A program made the position numbers and the translations under genes. Positions 12,916 to 26,550 of a stretch of 64,000 bases of DNA are shown one piece after another. Origin of the DNA: Glandiceps talaboti (lineage: Eukaryota > Hemichordata > Enteropneusta > Spengelidae); contig NC_135568.1 in assembly GCF_964340395.1 (NCBI RefSeq), positions 16,562,776 through 16,626,775 on the forward strand. Direction: 5' to 3'. Position 1 is the stretch's first letter; each line of letters opens with the position of its first letter. The notes under the pieces were generated by a model. It was not told where the DNA came from, ran no database searches, and saw only the letters and a program-made list of their open reading frames with translations.

Positions 12916-15268
12916 TGAAAGCAAACATGTATTTATTTTACCATATCGAATCCACGTAGCAAGAGGAATTAGATGTTTGGTATGAGCTTTCGAATATACA
13001 TATATTTGGACAATGTTTTGTGATAGTGTTATTAGTTAGCTAGTAATGTGATCAAATGTTGGAAAAAAAAGTCAATCACTACTTGCTCCAGCAAGGAAAC
13101 CAACCTATTATTCGAATGTAATATCAGTAAAAGAGATGTGTGGACCAAACTAACATATATGCTTTAGTACAGATAGAGAGATTTTGATCACTGAATCATG
13201 ACTTTTCCTAATATATTTAAGTTTTTTATATAAAATAATAAAGGTGTTATGTAAGCTGAGGATCAATGGCGTGCGTGTTATTATGGCAAACGACACAAAA
13301 CAAATAAATAAACAAAGAAAAAATTGTCTGTTATCTGAATCAGCGTTAATATTTTTCAAGTGGTTCTATGTTTCAATGTCATATGTGGATAAAATTCCTA
13401 GTCTGTTTAAAGTTCAAATGTCGTAACTTAATGTTCACAGGTGTAAAATTAAAGTTAAAACTTACTTATCTACAAAAGGGAAGTTGAGCATGAAAATTCA
13501 GGATCAATGGTGTATTTTGTTGTCATGGGAATGCCTTAAGGAACTGTGGTTATATCACCTGATTCATTTTATAGTAGTGTATTTTATCGTGACGTTGGAA
13601 GGACTGCCAATCTGCTAAATGTTCAACTATCCGAACACTTGTTTAAAGCCCATACCCATGACGGCATGGTCAAACAGTATAATATTTAGCTTGTATGTGT
13701 GAACTGAAAGCAAGTATGTATTAATTTTACCATATCGAATCCACGTAGCAAGAGGAATTCGACGTTTGGTATGAGCTCTGGAATATACATATATTTTGAC
13801 ATTGTTTTGTGATAGTGTTATTAGTAAGCTAGTAATGTGATCAAAAGTTGGAATAAAATAGTAAATCTCTACTTATTCCTGCATGGAAACCAACCTATTA
13901 TTCGGATATAATATCAGTAAAAGAGATGTCTGGACCAAACTGACATTTATGTTTTAGTACAGATAGAGTGTTTTTGATCACTGAATCATGAATTTTCCAA
14001 ATACATTTAAATTTCTTATCTAAAATAATAAAGGTGTTATGTTAGCTGAGGATCAATGGTGTGCGTGTTGTTATGGCAAACGACACAAAACAAATAAATA
14101 AACAAAGAAAAAATTGTCTGTTATCTGAATCAGCGTTAATATTTTTCAAGTGGTTCTATGTTTCAATGTCATATGTGGATAAAATTCCTAGTCTGTTTAA
14201 AGTTCAAATGTCGTAACTTAATGTTCACAGGTGTAAAATTAAAGTTAAAACTTACTTATCTACAAAAGGGAAGTTGAGCATGAAAATTCAGGATCAATGG
14301 TGTATTTTGTTGTCATGGGAATGCCTTAAGGAACTGTGGTTATATCACCTGATTCATTTTATAGTAGTGTATTTTATCGTGACGTTGGAAGGACTGCCAA
14401 TCTGCTAAATGTTCAACTATCCGAACACTTGTTTAAAGCCCATACCCATGACGGCATGGTCAAACAGTATAATATTTAGCTTGTATGTGTGGACTGAAAG
14501 CAAGTATGTATTAATTTTACCATATCGAATCCACGTAGCAAGAGGAATTCGACGTTTGGTATGAGCTCTGGAATATACATATATTTTGACATTGTTTTGT
14601 GATAGTGTTATTAGTAAGCTAGTAATGTGATCAAAAGTTGGAAAAAAATAGTAAATCTCTACTTATTCCTGCATGGAAACCAACCTATTATTCGGATATA
14701 ATATCAGTAAAAGAGATGTCTGGACCAAACTGACATTTATGTTTTAGTACAGATAGAGTGTTTTTGATCACTGAATCATGAATTTTCCAAATACATTTAA
14801 ATTTCTTATCTAAAATAATAAAGGTGTTATGTTAGCTGAGGATCAATGGTGTGCGTGTTGTTATGGCAAACGACACAAAACAAATAAATAAACAAAGAAA
14901 AAATTGTCTGTTTTCTGAATCAGCGTTAATATTTTTCAAGTGTTTCTTTGTTTCAATGTCAAATGTGGAAAAAATTCTTAGTTTGTTTAAAGTTTAATTG
15001 TCGTAACTTAATGTTCACGGGTGTAAAATTAAAGTTGAAACTTACTTATCTAAAAAGGGAAGTTGAGCATGAAAGGTCAGGATGAATGGTGTATTTTGTT
15101 GTCATGGGAATGCCTTAAGGAACTTTGGTTATATAATCTGATTCTTTTTATAGTAGTGTATTTTATCTTTAACTTGGATGGACTGCCAGTCTGCTAAATG
15201 TTCAACTATCCGAACCCTTCATTAAAGCCCAAATCCATTAAGGCATTGTCAAACAGTGTAATATTTAG

Positions 15269-15481
15269 CTTGTATGTATGTATGTATGTATGTATGTATG
15301 TATGTATGTATGTATGTATGTATGTATGTATGTATGTATGTATGTATGTATGTGTGTGTGTAGGTATGTGTGTATGTACTGTATGTATGTATGTATGTAT
15401 GTATGTATGTATGTATGTATGTATGTATGTATGTGTGTATGTATGTATGTATGTATGTATGTATGTATGTATGTATGTACT
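15269..15481. repeat. (TATG)n compound microsatellite 12
   Basis: Has the TGTAGG/GTACTG interruptions seen in block A compound tracts, linking this unit to the A lineage. Confidence 0.97.
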
Positions 15482-16257
15482 GAAAGCAAACATGTATTTA
15501 TTTTACCATATCGAATCCACGTAGCAAGAGGAATTAGATGTTTGGTATGAGCTCTCGAATATACTTATATTTGGACAATGTTTTGTGATAGTGTTATTAG
15601 TTAGCTAGTAATCTGATCAAATGTTGGAAAAAAATAGTCAATCACTACTTGCTCCAGCAAGGAAACCAACCTATTATTCGAATGTAATATCAGTAAAAGA
15701 GATGTCTGGACCAAACAAACATATATGTTTTAGTACGGATAGAGAGTTTTTGATCACTGAATCATGACTTTTCCTAATATATTTAAATTTTTTATATAAA
15801 ATAATAAAGGTGTTATGTAAGCTGAGGATCAATGGTGTGCGTGTTCTTATGGCAAACGACACAAAACAATTAAATAAACAAAGAAAAAATTGTCTGTTTT
15901 CTTTATCAGCGTTAATATTTTTCAAGTGTTTCTTTGTTTTAATGTCAAATGTGGAAAAAATTCTTAGTCTGTTTAAAGTTTAATTGTCGTAACTTAATGT
16001 TCACAGGTGTAAGATTAAAGTTGAAACTTACTTATCTAAAAAAGGGAAGTTGAGCATGAAAATTCAGGATCAATGGTGTATTTTGTTGTCATGGGAATGC
16101 CTTAAGGAACTGTTGTTATATAATCTGATTCTTTTTATAGTAGTGTATTTTATCTTTAACTTGGATGGACTGCCAGTCTGCTAAATGTTCAACTATCCGA
16201 ACCCTTGATTAAAGCCCAAATCCATTAAGGCATTGTCAAACAGTGTAATATTTAGCT

Positions 16258-16342
16258 TGTATGTATGTATGTATGTATGTATGTATGTATGTATGTATGT
16301 ATGTATGTGTGTATGTATGTATGTATGTATGTATGTATGTAC
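16258..16342. repeat. (TATG)n microsatellite 13
   Basis: Tract with one TGTG interruption near 16308. Confidence 0.97.
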
Positions 16343-18166
16343 TGGAAGCAAACATGTATTTATTTTACCATATCGAATCCACGTAGCAAGAGGAATTAGA
16401 TATTTGATATGAGCTCTCGAATATACATATATTTGGACAATGTTTTGTGATAGTGTTATTAGTTAGCTAATAATGTGATCAAATGTTGGAAAAAAATAGT
16501 CAATCACTACTTGCTCCAGCAAGGAAACCAACCTATTATTCGGATGTAATATAAGTAAAAGAGATGTCTGGACCAAACTAACATATATGTTTTAGTACAG
16601 ATAGAGAGTTTTTGATCACTGAATCATGACTTTTCCTAATATATTTAAGTTTTTTATATAAAATAATAAAGGTGTTATGTAAGCTGAGGATCAATGGTGT
16701 GCGTGTTGTTATGGCAAACGACACAAAACAAATAAATAAACAAAGAAAAAATTGTCTGTTATCTGAATCAGCGTTAATATTTTTCAAGTGTTTCTTTGTT
16801 TCAATGTCATATGTGGATAAAATTCCTAGTCTGTTTAAAGTTCAAATGTCGTAACTTAATGTTCACAGGTGTAAAATTAAAGTTAAAACTTACTTATCTA
16901 CAAAAGGGAAGTTGAGCATGAAAATTCAGGATCAATGGTGTATTTTGTTGTCATGGGAATGCCTTAAGGAACTGTGGTTATATCATCTGATTCATTTTAT
17001 AGTAGTGTATTTTATCGTGACGTTGGAAGGACTGCCAATCTGCTAAATGTTCAACGATCCGAACACTTGTTTAAAGCCCATACCCATGACGGCATGGTCA
17101 AACAGTATAATATTTAGCTTGTATGTGCGGACTGAAAGCAAGTATATATCAATTTTACCATATCGAATCCACGTAGCAAGAGAAATTCGACGTTTGGTAT
17201 GAGCTCTGGTATATACATATATTTTGACATTGTTTTGTGATAGTGTTATTAGTTAGCTAGTAATGTGATGAAAAGTTGGAAAAAATAGTAAATCTCTACT
17301 TATTCCAGCAAGGAAACCAACCTATTATTCGGATATAATATCAGTAAAAGAGATGTCTGGACCAAACTGACATATATGGTTTAGTACAGATAGTGTGTTT
17401 TTGATCACTGAATCATGAATTTTCCAAACACATTTAAATGTCTTATTTAAAATAATGAAGGTGTTATGTAAGCTGAGAATCAATGGCGTTCGAGTTGTTA
17501 AGGCAAACGACACAAAACAAATAAATAAAGAAACAAAAACTGGTGTGTAATCTGAATCAGCGTTAATACTTTTCGAGTGGTTCTTTGTTTCTATGTCTAA
17601 CGTGGTAACAATCCCAGCGTGTTTAAAGTTAAAATATGGCAACTAATGCTCACAGGTGTACAATTAAATTTGAAATTTACTTATCTACAAAAGGGAAGTT
17701 GAGCATGTAAACTCTGGAACAATGGTGTATGTTTTTGTCAATTGCGTGCGTGTTGTTATGGCAAACGACACAAGGTTAATAAATTAACAATCAAAAAATT
17801 GTCTGTAATCTGAGTCAGCGTTAATCTTTTTCAAGTGTTTCTTTGCTTCAATGTCTAATGTGGAAAAAATCCCAGTCTGTTTAAAGTTGAATTATCGCAA
17901 CTTAATGTTCACAGGTATTAAATTAAAGTTGAAACTTACTTATCTACAAAAGGGAAGTTGAGCATGAAAAGTCACGATGAATGGTGTATTTTGTTGTCAT
18001 GGGAATGCCTTAAGGCACATTGGTTATATCATCTGATTCTTTTTATAGTAGTGTATTTTATCTGTAACTTGGATGGACTGCCAGTCTGCTAAATGTTCAA
18101 CTATCCGAACCCTTGATTAAAGCCCAAATCCATTAAGGCATTGTCAAACAGTGTAATATTTAGCTT

Positions 18167-18233
18167 GTATGTATGTATGTATGTATGTATGTATGTATGT
18201 ATGTATGTATGTATGTATGTATGTATGTGTGTA
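18167..18233. repeat. (TATG)n microsatellite 14
   Basis: Standard unit position. Confidence 0.97.
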
Positions 18234-19011
18234 CTGGAAGCAAACATGTATTTATTTTACCATATCGAATCCACGTAGCAAGAGGAATTAGATGTTTGGT
18301 ATGAGCTCTCGAATATACATATATTTGGACAATGTTTTGTGATAGTGTTATTAGTTAGCTAGTAATGTGATCAAAAGTTGGAAAAAAATAGTAAATCTCT
18401 ACTTATTCCAGCATGGAAACCAACGTATTAGTCGGATATAATATCAGTAAAAGAGATGTCTGGACCAAACTGACATTTATGTTTTAGTACAGATAGAGTG
18501 TTTTTGATCACTGAATCATGAATTTTCCAAATACATTTAAATTTCTTATCTAAAATAATAAAGGTGTTATGTTAGCTGAGGATCAATGGTGTGTGTGTTG
18601 TTATGGCAAACGACACAAAACAATTAAATAAACAAAGAAAAAATTGTCTGTTTTCTGAATCAGCGTTAATATTTTTCAAGTGTTTCTTTGTTTCAATGTC
18701 AAATGTGGAAAAAATTCTTAGTCTGTTTAAAGTTTAATTGTCGTAACTTAATGTTAACAGGTGTAAAATTAAAGTTGAAACTTACTTATCTAAAAAAGGG
18801 AAGTTGAGAATGAAAGGTCAGGATGAATGGTGTATTTTGTTGTCATGGGAATGCCTTAAGGAACTTTGGTTATATAATCTGATTCTTTTTATAGTAGTGT
18901 ATTTTATCTTTAACTTGGATGGACTGCCAGTCTGCTAAATGTTCAATTATCCGAACCCTTGATTAAAGCCAAAATCCATTAAGGCATTGTCAAACAGTGT
19001 AATATTTAGCT

Positions 19012-19100
19012 TGTATGTATGTATGTATGTATGTATGTATGTATGTATGTATGTATGTATGTATGTATGTATGTATGTATGTATGTATGTATGTGTGTAC
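19012..19100. repeat. (TATG)n microsatellite 15
   Basis: Standard unit position. Confidence 0.97.
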
Positions 19101-19876
19101 TGGAAGCAAATATGTATTTATTTTACCATATCGAATCCACGTAGCAAGAGGAATTAGATGTTTGGTATGAGCTCTCGGATATACATATATTTGGACAATG
19201 TTTTGTGATAGTGTTATTAGTTAGCTAGTAATGTGATCAAATGTTGGAAAAAAATAGTCAATCACTACTTGCTCCAGCAAGGAAACCAACCTATTATTCG
19301 AATGTAATATCAGTAAAAGAGATGTCTGGACCAAACAAAAATATATGTTTTAGTACAGATAGAGAGTTTTTGATCACTGAATCATGACTTTTCCTAATAT
19401 ATTTAAATTTTTTATATAAAATAATAAAGGTGTTATGTAAGCTGAGGATCAATGGTGTGTGTGTTCTTATGGCAAACGACACAAAACAATTAAATAAACA
19501 AAGAAAAAATTGTCTGTTTTCTGAATCAGCGTTAATATTTTTCAAGTGTTTCTTTGTTTCAATGTCAAATGTGGAAAAAATTCTTAGTCTGTTTAAAGTT
19601 TAATTGTCGTAACTTAATGTTCACAGGTGTAAAATTAAAGTTGAAACTTACTTATCTAAAAAAGGGAAGTTGAGCATGAAAGGTCAGGATGAATGGTGTA
19701 TTTTGTTGTCATGGGAATGCCTTAAGGAACTTTGGTTATATAATCTGATTCTTTTATAGTAGTGTATTTTATCTTTAACTTGGATGGACTGCCAGTCTGC
19801 TGAATGTTCAATTATCCGAACCCTTGATTAAAGCCCAAATCCATTAAGGCATTGTCAAACAGTGTAATATTTAGCT

Positions 19877-19993
19877 TGTATGTATGTATGTATGTATGTA
19901 TGTATGTATGTATGTATGTATGTATGTATGTATGTATGTATGTATGTATGTATGTATGTATGTATGTATGTATGTATGTATGTATGTATGTAC
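19877..19993. repeat. (TATG)n microsatellite 16
   Basis: Standard unit position, uninterrupted. Confidence 0.97.
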
Positions 19994-22413
19994 TGGAAGC
20001 AAACATGTATTTATTTTACCATATCGAATCCACGTAGCAAGAGGATTTAGATATTTGGTATGAGCTCTCGAATATACATATATTTGGACAATGCTTTGTG
20101 ATAGTGTTATTAGTTAGCTAGTAATGTGATCAAATGTTGGAAAAAAATAGTCAATCACTACTTGCTCCAGCAAGGAAACTAACCTATTATTCGAATGTAA
20201 TATCAGTAAAAGAGATGTCTGGACCAAACAAACATATATGTTTTAGTACAGATAGAGAGTTTTTGATCACTGAATCATGACTTTTCCTAATATATTTAAA
20301 TTTTTTATATAAAATAATAAAGGTGTTATGTAAGCTGAGGATCAATGGTGTGCGTGTTGTTATGGCAAACGACACAAAACAAATAAATAAACAAAGAAAA
20401 TATTGTCAGTTATCTGAATCAGCGTTAATATTTTTCAAGTGTTTCTTTGTTTCAATGTCATATGTGGATAAAATTCCTAGTCTGTTTAAAGTTCAAATGT
20501 CGTAACTTAATGTTCACAGGTGTAAAATTAAAGTTAAAACTTACTTATCTACAAAAGGGAAGTTGAGCATGAAAATTCAGGATCAATGGTGTATTTTGTT
20601 GTCATGGGAATGCCTTAAGGAACTGTGGTTATATCATCTGATTCTTTTCATAGTAGTGTATTTTATCGTGACGTTGGAAGGACTGCCAATCTGCTAAATG
20701 TTCAACTATCCGAACACTTTTTTAAAGCTCATACCCATGACGGCATAGTCAAACAGTGTAATATTTAGCTTGTATGTGTGGACTGAAAGCAAGTATATAT
20801 TAATTTTACCATATCGAATCCACGTAGCATGAGAAATTAGACGTTTGGTATGAGCTCTGGAATATACATATATTTTTACATTGTTTTGTGATAGTGTTAT
20901 TAGTTAGCTAGTAATGTGATCAAAAGTTGGAAAAAAATAGTAAATCTCTACTTATTCCAGCATGGAAACCAACGTATTATTCGGATATAATATCAGTAAA
21001 AGAGATGTCTGGACCAAACTGACATATATGTTTTAGTACAGATAGTTTGTCTTTGATCACTGAATCATGAATTTTCCAAATACATTTAAATTGCTTATAT
21101 AAAATAATAAAGGTGTTATGTAAGCTGAGGATCCATGGCGTGCGAGATGTTTTGGCAAACGACACAAACGACACAAACAAATAAATAAAGAATCAAAAAC
21201 TTGTGTGTAATCTGAATCAGCATTAATACCTTTCGAGTGGTTCTTTGTTTTAGTGTCTAATGTGGTAACAATCCCAGCGTGTTAAAATTTGGCAACTAAT
21301 GCTCATGATCACAGGTGTAAAATTAAATTGGAAATTTACTTATCTAGAAAAGGGAAGTTCAGCATGTAAACTCTGAAACAATGGTGTATGTTGTTGTCAA
21401 TGGCGTGTGTGTTGTTATGGCAAACGACACAAGGTAAATAAATTAACAAACAAATATTTGTCTGTTATCTGAATCAGGGTTAATATTTTTCAAGTGTTTC
21501 TTCATTTCAATGTCTAATTTGGAAAAAGTCCCAGTCTGTTTAAAGTTCAATTGTCGTAACTTAATGTTCACAGGTATAAAATTAAAGTTGAAACTTACTT
21601 ATCTACAAAGGGAAGTTGAGCATGAAAAGTCAGGATGAATGGTGCATTTTGTTGTCATGGGAATGCCTTAAGGAACTTTGGTTATATCATCTGATTCTTT
21701 TTATAGTAGTGTATTTTATCTTGACGTTGGAAGGACTGCCAATCTGCTAAATGTTCAACTATCCGAACACTTGTTTAAAGCCCATACCCACGAGGGCATA
21801 ATAATGGTCAAACAGTGTAATATTTAGCTTGTATGTGTGGACTGAAAGCAAGTATATATTAATTTTACCATATCGAATCCACGTAGCAGGAGAAATTAGA
21901 CGTTTGGTATGAGCTCTGGAATATACATATATTTTGACATTGTTTTGTGATAGTGTTATTAGATAGTTGGTAATGTAATCAAATATTGGGAAAATATTCA
22001 ATCTCTACTTGCTCCAGCATGGAAACCAACCTATTATTCGGATATAATATCAGTAAAAGAGATGTCTGGACCAAACTGACATATATGTTTTAGTACAGAT
22101 AGAGTGTTTTTGATCACTAAATCATGACTTTTCCTAATACATTTAAATTTCTTATCTACAATAATGAAGGTGTTATGTAAGCTGAGGATCAGTTGTTATG
22201 GCAAACGACACAAGACAAATAAATAAAAGAAAGAAAAAATTGCGTGTTATCTGAATCAGCGTTAATATTTTTCAAGTGTTTCTTTATTTCAAAGTCTAAT
22301 GTGGAAAAAATCAGTCTGTTTAAAGTACAAATGTCGCAACTTAATATTCACAGGTGTAACATTAAAGTTGAAACTTACTTATCTACAAAAGGGAAGTTGA
22401 GCATGAAAATTAA

Positions 22414-23593
22414 AGGCCAAGGTCCACTATATAAAGAGGATTATGGGTAATGTATGCATATGCGGGAAATTCATGTCTTCATCCCATTTTGCACTGAAAA
22501 AGTTTCACATGGCTCTCTTATTTCATATATACTGTATGTAAATATATAGTGATGCAACATGAGTAGAAATAACTGACGTTAACTAAGTTTGGTATCCAAT
22601 ATAGCAGGTTTACCGTCAAACTGACCCAAAATTTGTTTCAAATTTAATCTAATAAAAAACCGTTGGCCAGTTGTCAATTAGGCTTACAAGTTACACAAAG
22701 CATGATAAGACACTGTGAATGGTGCAAATAAACAACGTGCGAAATGCCAAATACCGAATGCAAACAATACAATCGAACAAAAGAGTCTGTGTGCACTCTG
22801 TTAGCCCGATATTTTGCCTAAAATCAAGTTCACATGTGCGAACGGTACGTGAAAATGATACATTGTTACTGAAATTGAATGACATAAAATGAAACCAAAA
22901 TGTTTCTCAGTTTGATCGATGTACATTCTGGGTTGCTACACTCCTTAGTAAAATCACAATTTCATACAACTTTTTGTGCGCGCGACAAGTGTTTTCAAGT
23001 AGTGGTGTCGTTGACGTACCTATACCTAGTAGGCAGTGATGTAGATAATAGCCGGTTACCTACCGGTCACAACGCCCAGCTATAACTTATACGCATAACC
23101 ACGTACAACAGTTTAGTTGTGGGACCGGCTAAGGAAAGTACTAAAACCTGACGACCATTGAAAAAAATTCTAAGGTCGGAAAATTAAATATGAGTTTCCC
23201 AGAAGTACTAATAGACAAATTGTCACTGTGTAATAGTGTTTGGATCGTGTTAGAACAGGTCCCTCAAAATATAATTTTTCGGGTTATAATTTGTATGTAT
23301 AAGTTTATAGAAATACGTGTTTCACCCAGACTGGGTGTCTGGCCGTACGTACGCACCGGAAAAAAACATAGCAGAAACACTTCCACTAGACTTGAAAAAA
23401 AATATAACAAGGGACTCTTCGGATTAGGCAAGAACTACACGTAACCAATATGTGTGAACAGCCACTAATATGTTGATAAACTACCTGGGTCGGATTTACC
23501 AAATGCTCCTCCCAGATAAACAAACGTATTCCGTTGCACATGCGCAAACCTACTTCCGTAGCGTGGGCACAGAGCCTGTTTGGACCTTGGCCT
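22414..23593. mobile_element. 1,180-bp TIR DNA element inserted in the satellite
   Basis: Ends are a perfect 13-bp inverted repeat, AGGCCAAGGTCCA at 22414-22426 and TGGACCTTGGCCT at 23581-23593. The satellite resumes exactly: the left flank ends GAAAA-TTAA and the right flank starts TCAA-GGAT, where intact units read GAAAATTCAGGAT. The tetramer is therefore a 4-bp target duplication differing by one base (TTAA/TCAA). A TTAA-like target suggests piggyBac or Kolobok type, but the termini alone do not decide. Open frames inside are short (at most 84 codons) and show no transposase motif, so the element appears non-autonomous. Confidence 0.75.
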
Positions 23594-25221
23594 TCAAGGA
23601 TAAATGGTGTATTTTGTTGTCATGGGAATGCCTTTAGGAACTTTGGTCATATAATCTGATTCTTTTTATAGTAGTGTATTTTATCTTTACTTTGGAAGGA
23701 CTGCCAGTCTGCTAAATGTTCAACTATCCGAACCCTTGTTCAAAGCCCATACCCATGACAGCATGTAATGGTCAAACAGTGTAATATTTAGCTTGTATGT
23801 GTACTGAAACCAAGTATGTATTAATTTTACCATATCGAATCCACGTAGCAGGAGAAATTAGACGTTTCGCGTGAGCTCTGAAATATACATATATTTTGAT
23901 ATTGTTTTGTGATAGTGTTATTAGTTAGTTATTAATATGATCAAATGTTGGGAAAAAAATAGTAAATCTCTACTTGCTCCAGCATGGAAACCAACCTATT
24001 ATTCGGATATAATATCAGTAAAAGAGATGTCTGGAACAAACTGACATATATGTTTTAGTACAGATAGAGTGTTTTTGATCACTGAATCATGAATTTTCCT
24101 AATACATTTAAATTTCTTATCTAAAATAATGAAGGTGTTATGTCAGCTGAGGATAAATGACGTGCGTGTTGTTATGGTAAAAGACACAAAACAAATAAAG
24201 AAAGATAGAAACAAAAATTGGTGTGTAATCTGAATTAGCGTTAATACTTTTCGAGTGGTTCTTTGTTCCAATGTCTAATGTGGTAACAATCCCAGCGTGT
24301 TTAAAGTTAACATATGGCAACTAATGCTCACAGGTGTACAATTAAATTTGAAATTTAGTTATCTACAAAAGGGAAGTTGAGCATGTAAACTCTGGAACAA
24401 TGGTGTATGTTGTTGTCAATGGCGTGCGTGTTGTTATGGCAAACGACACAAGGCAAATAAATTAACAAAGAAAAAATTGTCTGTTGTCTGAGTCAGCGTT
24501 AATATTTTTCAAGTGTTTCTTTGTTTCAATGTCTAATTTGGAAAAGTTCAATTGTCGCAACTTAATGTTCACAGGTGTAAAATTAAAGTTAAAACTTATT
24601 TATCTACAAAAGGGAAGTTGAGCATGAAAGTCAGGATGAATGGTGTATTTTTTTGTCATGGGAAAACCATAAGGAACTTTGGTTATATAATCTGATTCTT
24701 TTTATAGTAGTGTAATTTATCATTAATTTGGATGGACGGTCAGTCTGCTAAATGTTTTACTATCCGAACCCTTGATTAAAGCCCAAATCCATTAAGGCAT
24801 TGTCAAACAGTGTAATATTTAGCCTGTACGTGTCTACTGCAGGCAAACATGTATTTATTTTACCGTATCGAATCTACGTAGCAAGAGAAATTAAACGTTT
24901 GGTATGAGCTCTTGAATATACATATGTTTTGACATTGTTTTGTGATAGTGTTATTAGTTAGTTAGTAATGTGATCAAATGTTGGAAAAAAATAGTCAACC
25001 TGTCCTTGCTCCAGCATGGAAACCAACCTATTATTCGGATATAGTATCAGTAAAAATGATATCTAGACCAAAATGACAGACATGTTTTAGAACTTACAGA
25101 TGGTATTTGATAAGTGAATCATGATCACTTTTGACTATAAATTTGAATTTCTCTCCTAAAATATTGAAGGCGTAAAATAACATGAGGATAAATGCGTTCT
25201 TGTTGTCATGGCAAACGACAC

Positions 25222-25254
25222 AAAACAAACAAACAAACAAACAAACAAACAAAA
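25222..25254. repeat. (CAAA)n microsatellite
   Basis: Short tract inside a diverged satellite unit, matched by a longer CAAA plus A-run tract at 38218-38267 in the duplicated copy. Confidence 0.9.
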
Positions 25255-26419
25255 AATGGTCTGTAATCTGAATTAGAGTTAATACTTTTGAAGTGTTTCT
25301 TTTTTCAATGTCTAATATAGTAATATAGTAAAAATCCTAGTCTGTTTAAAGTTCAAATGTCGTAACTTAATGTTCACATGTGAACAATTAAATTTGAAAT
25401 TTACTTATGTACAAAAGGGAAGATTAGCATGTAGAATCTGGAATAATTGTACTTTTTGTTGTCGTGGGAAAAGGTTGTAGAACTTTGGTAATATAATCTG
25501 ATTCTTTTTATAGTAGTGTATTTTATCTTTAATTTGGATGGACTGCCAGTCTGCTCAATGATCAACTATCCGAACCCTTGATTAAAGCCCATACCCATGA
25601 AGGCACGGTCAAACAGTGTAATATTTAGCTTGTATGTGTGTACTGAAAGCAAGTATGTATTAATTTTACCATATCGAATACACGTAGCAGGAGAAATTAG
25701 ACATTTGGTATGAACTCTCAAATATACATATATTTTGACATTGTTTTGTGATAGTGTTATTAGTTAATTTAGTAATGTGATCAAATGTTGAAAAAAATAG
25801 TCAATCTCTACTTGCTCCAGGATGGAAGCCAACCTATTATTCGGAAATAATATCAGTAAAAGAGATGTCTGGAACAATCTGACATATATGTTTTAGTACA
25901 GATAGAGAGTTTTTGATCACTGAATCATGACTTTTCCTAATATATTTAAGTTTTTTATATAAAATAATAAAGGTGTTATGTAAGCTGAGGATCAATGGCG
26001 TGCGTGTTGTTATGGCAAACGACACAAAACAAATAAATAAACAAAGAAAAAATTGTCTGTTATCTGAATCAGCGTTAATATGTTTCAAGTGTTTCTATGT
26101 TTCAATGTCATATGTGGATAAAATTCCTAGTCTGTTTAAAGTTCAAATGTCGTAACTTAATGTTCACAGGTGTAAAATTAAAGTTAAAACTTACTTATCT
26201 ACAAAAGGGAAGTTGAGCATGAAAATTCAGGATCAATGGTGTATTTTGTTGTCATGGGAATGCCTTAAGGAACTTTGGTTATATAATCTGATTCTTTTTA
26301 TAGTAGTGTATTTTATCTTTAACTTGGATGGACTGCCAGTCTGCTAAATGTTCAACTATCCGAACCCTTGATTAAAGCCCAAATCCATTAAGGCATTGTC
26401 AAACAGTGTAATATTTAGC

Positions 26420-26550
26420 TTGTATGTATGTATGTATGTATGTATGTATGTATGTATGTATGTATGTATGTATGTTTGTATGTATGTATGTATGTATGTA
26501 TGTATGTATGTATGTATGTATGTATGTATGTATGTATGTATGTGTGTACT
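26420..26550. repeat. (TATG)n microsatellite 17
   Basis: Tract with one TATGTTTG interruption near 26473, in the only unit of this region that resembles the main array. Confidence 0.97.

Larger units (their letters stand above)
12266..15830. repeat. Satellite units between B blocks, including a recent 790-bp tandem pair
   Basis: Four units. Those starting near 13255 and 14045 lack the (TATG)n expansion, are about 790 bp long, and share the same variants (GTGACGTTGGAAGGACTG, GGTTCTATG), so they define the bare monomer and look like a recent tandem duplication. Flanking units carry long microsatellite tracts. Confidence 0.85.
15831..18574. repeat. Higher-order repeat B, copy 3 (diverged trimer)
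   Basis: Same three-unit order as 6508-9558, including the GCTGAGAATCAATGGCGTTCG variant unit (near 17471) and the partial internal duplication (near 17745). No TIR element in the third unit. It is separated from copy 2 by about 3.6 kb, so the array was rearranged after block B formed. Confidence 0.82.
1..22410. repeat. Tandem satellite array, ~790-bp basic unit, higher-order organised
   Basis: A sequence anchored on GCTGAGRATCAATGG recurs near 30, 1070, 2201, 3205, 4344, 5356, 6508, 7369, 8159, 9559, 10398, 11188, 12266, 13255, 14045, 14835, 15831, 16682, 17471, 18575, 19441, 20334, 21124 and 22180. The shortest full spacing is about 790 bp (13255 to 14045 to 14835). Longer spacings are explained by three additions at fixed places: a (TATG)n tract, a 252-bp TIR element, and a partial tandem duplication of the first ~260 bp of the unit. 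The unit is AT-rich and non-coding: the 60-105 codon frames in it are in both strands and inconsistent between units. Nothing identifies the satellite with a named family; whether it is centromeric or interstitial cannot be told from the window. Confidence 0.95.
18575..22410. repeat. More diverged satellite units at the array edge
   Basis: Units near 18575, 19441, 20334, 21124 and 22180. Divergence from the consensus rises toward the right end (for example a duplicated ACGACACAA near 21165 and small deletions near 22190 and 22310), as expected for array margins that are less often homogenised. Confidence 0.8.
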
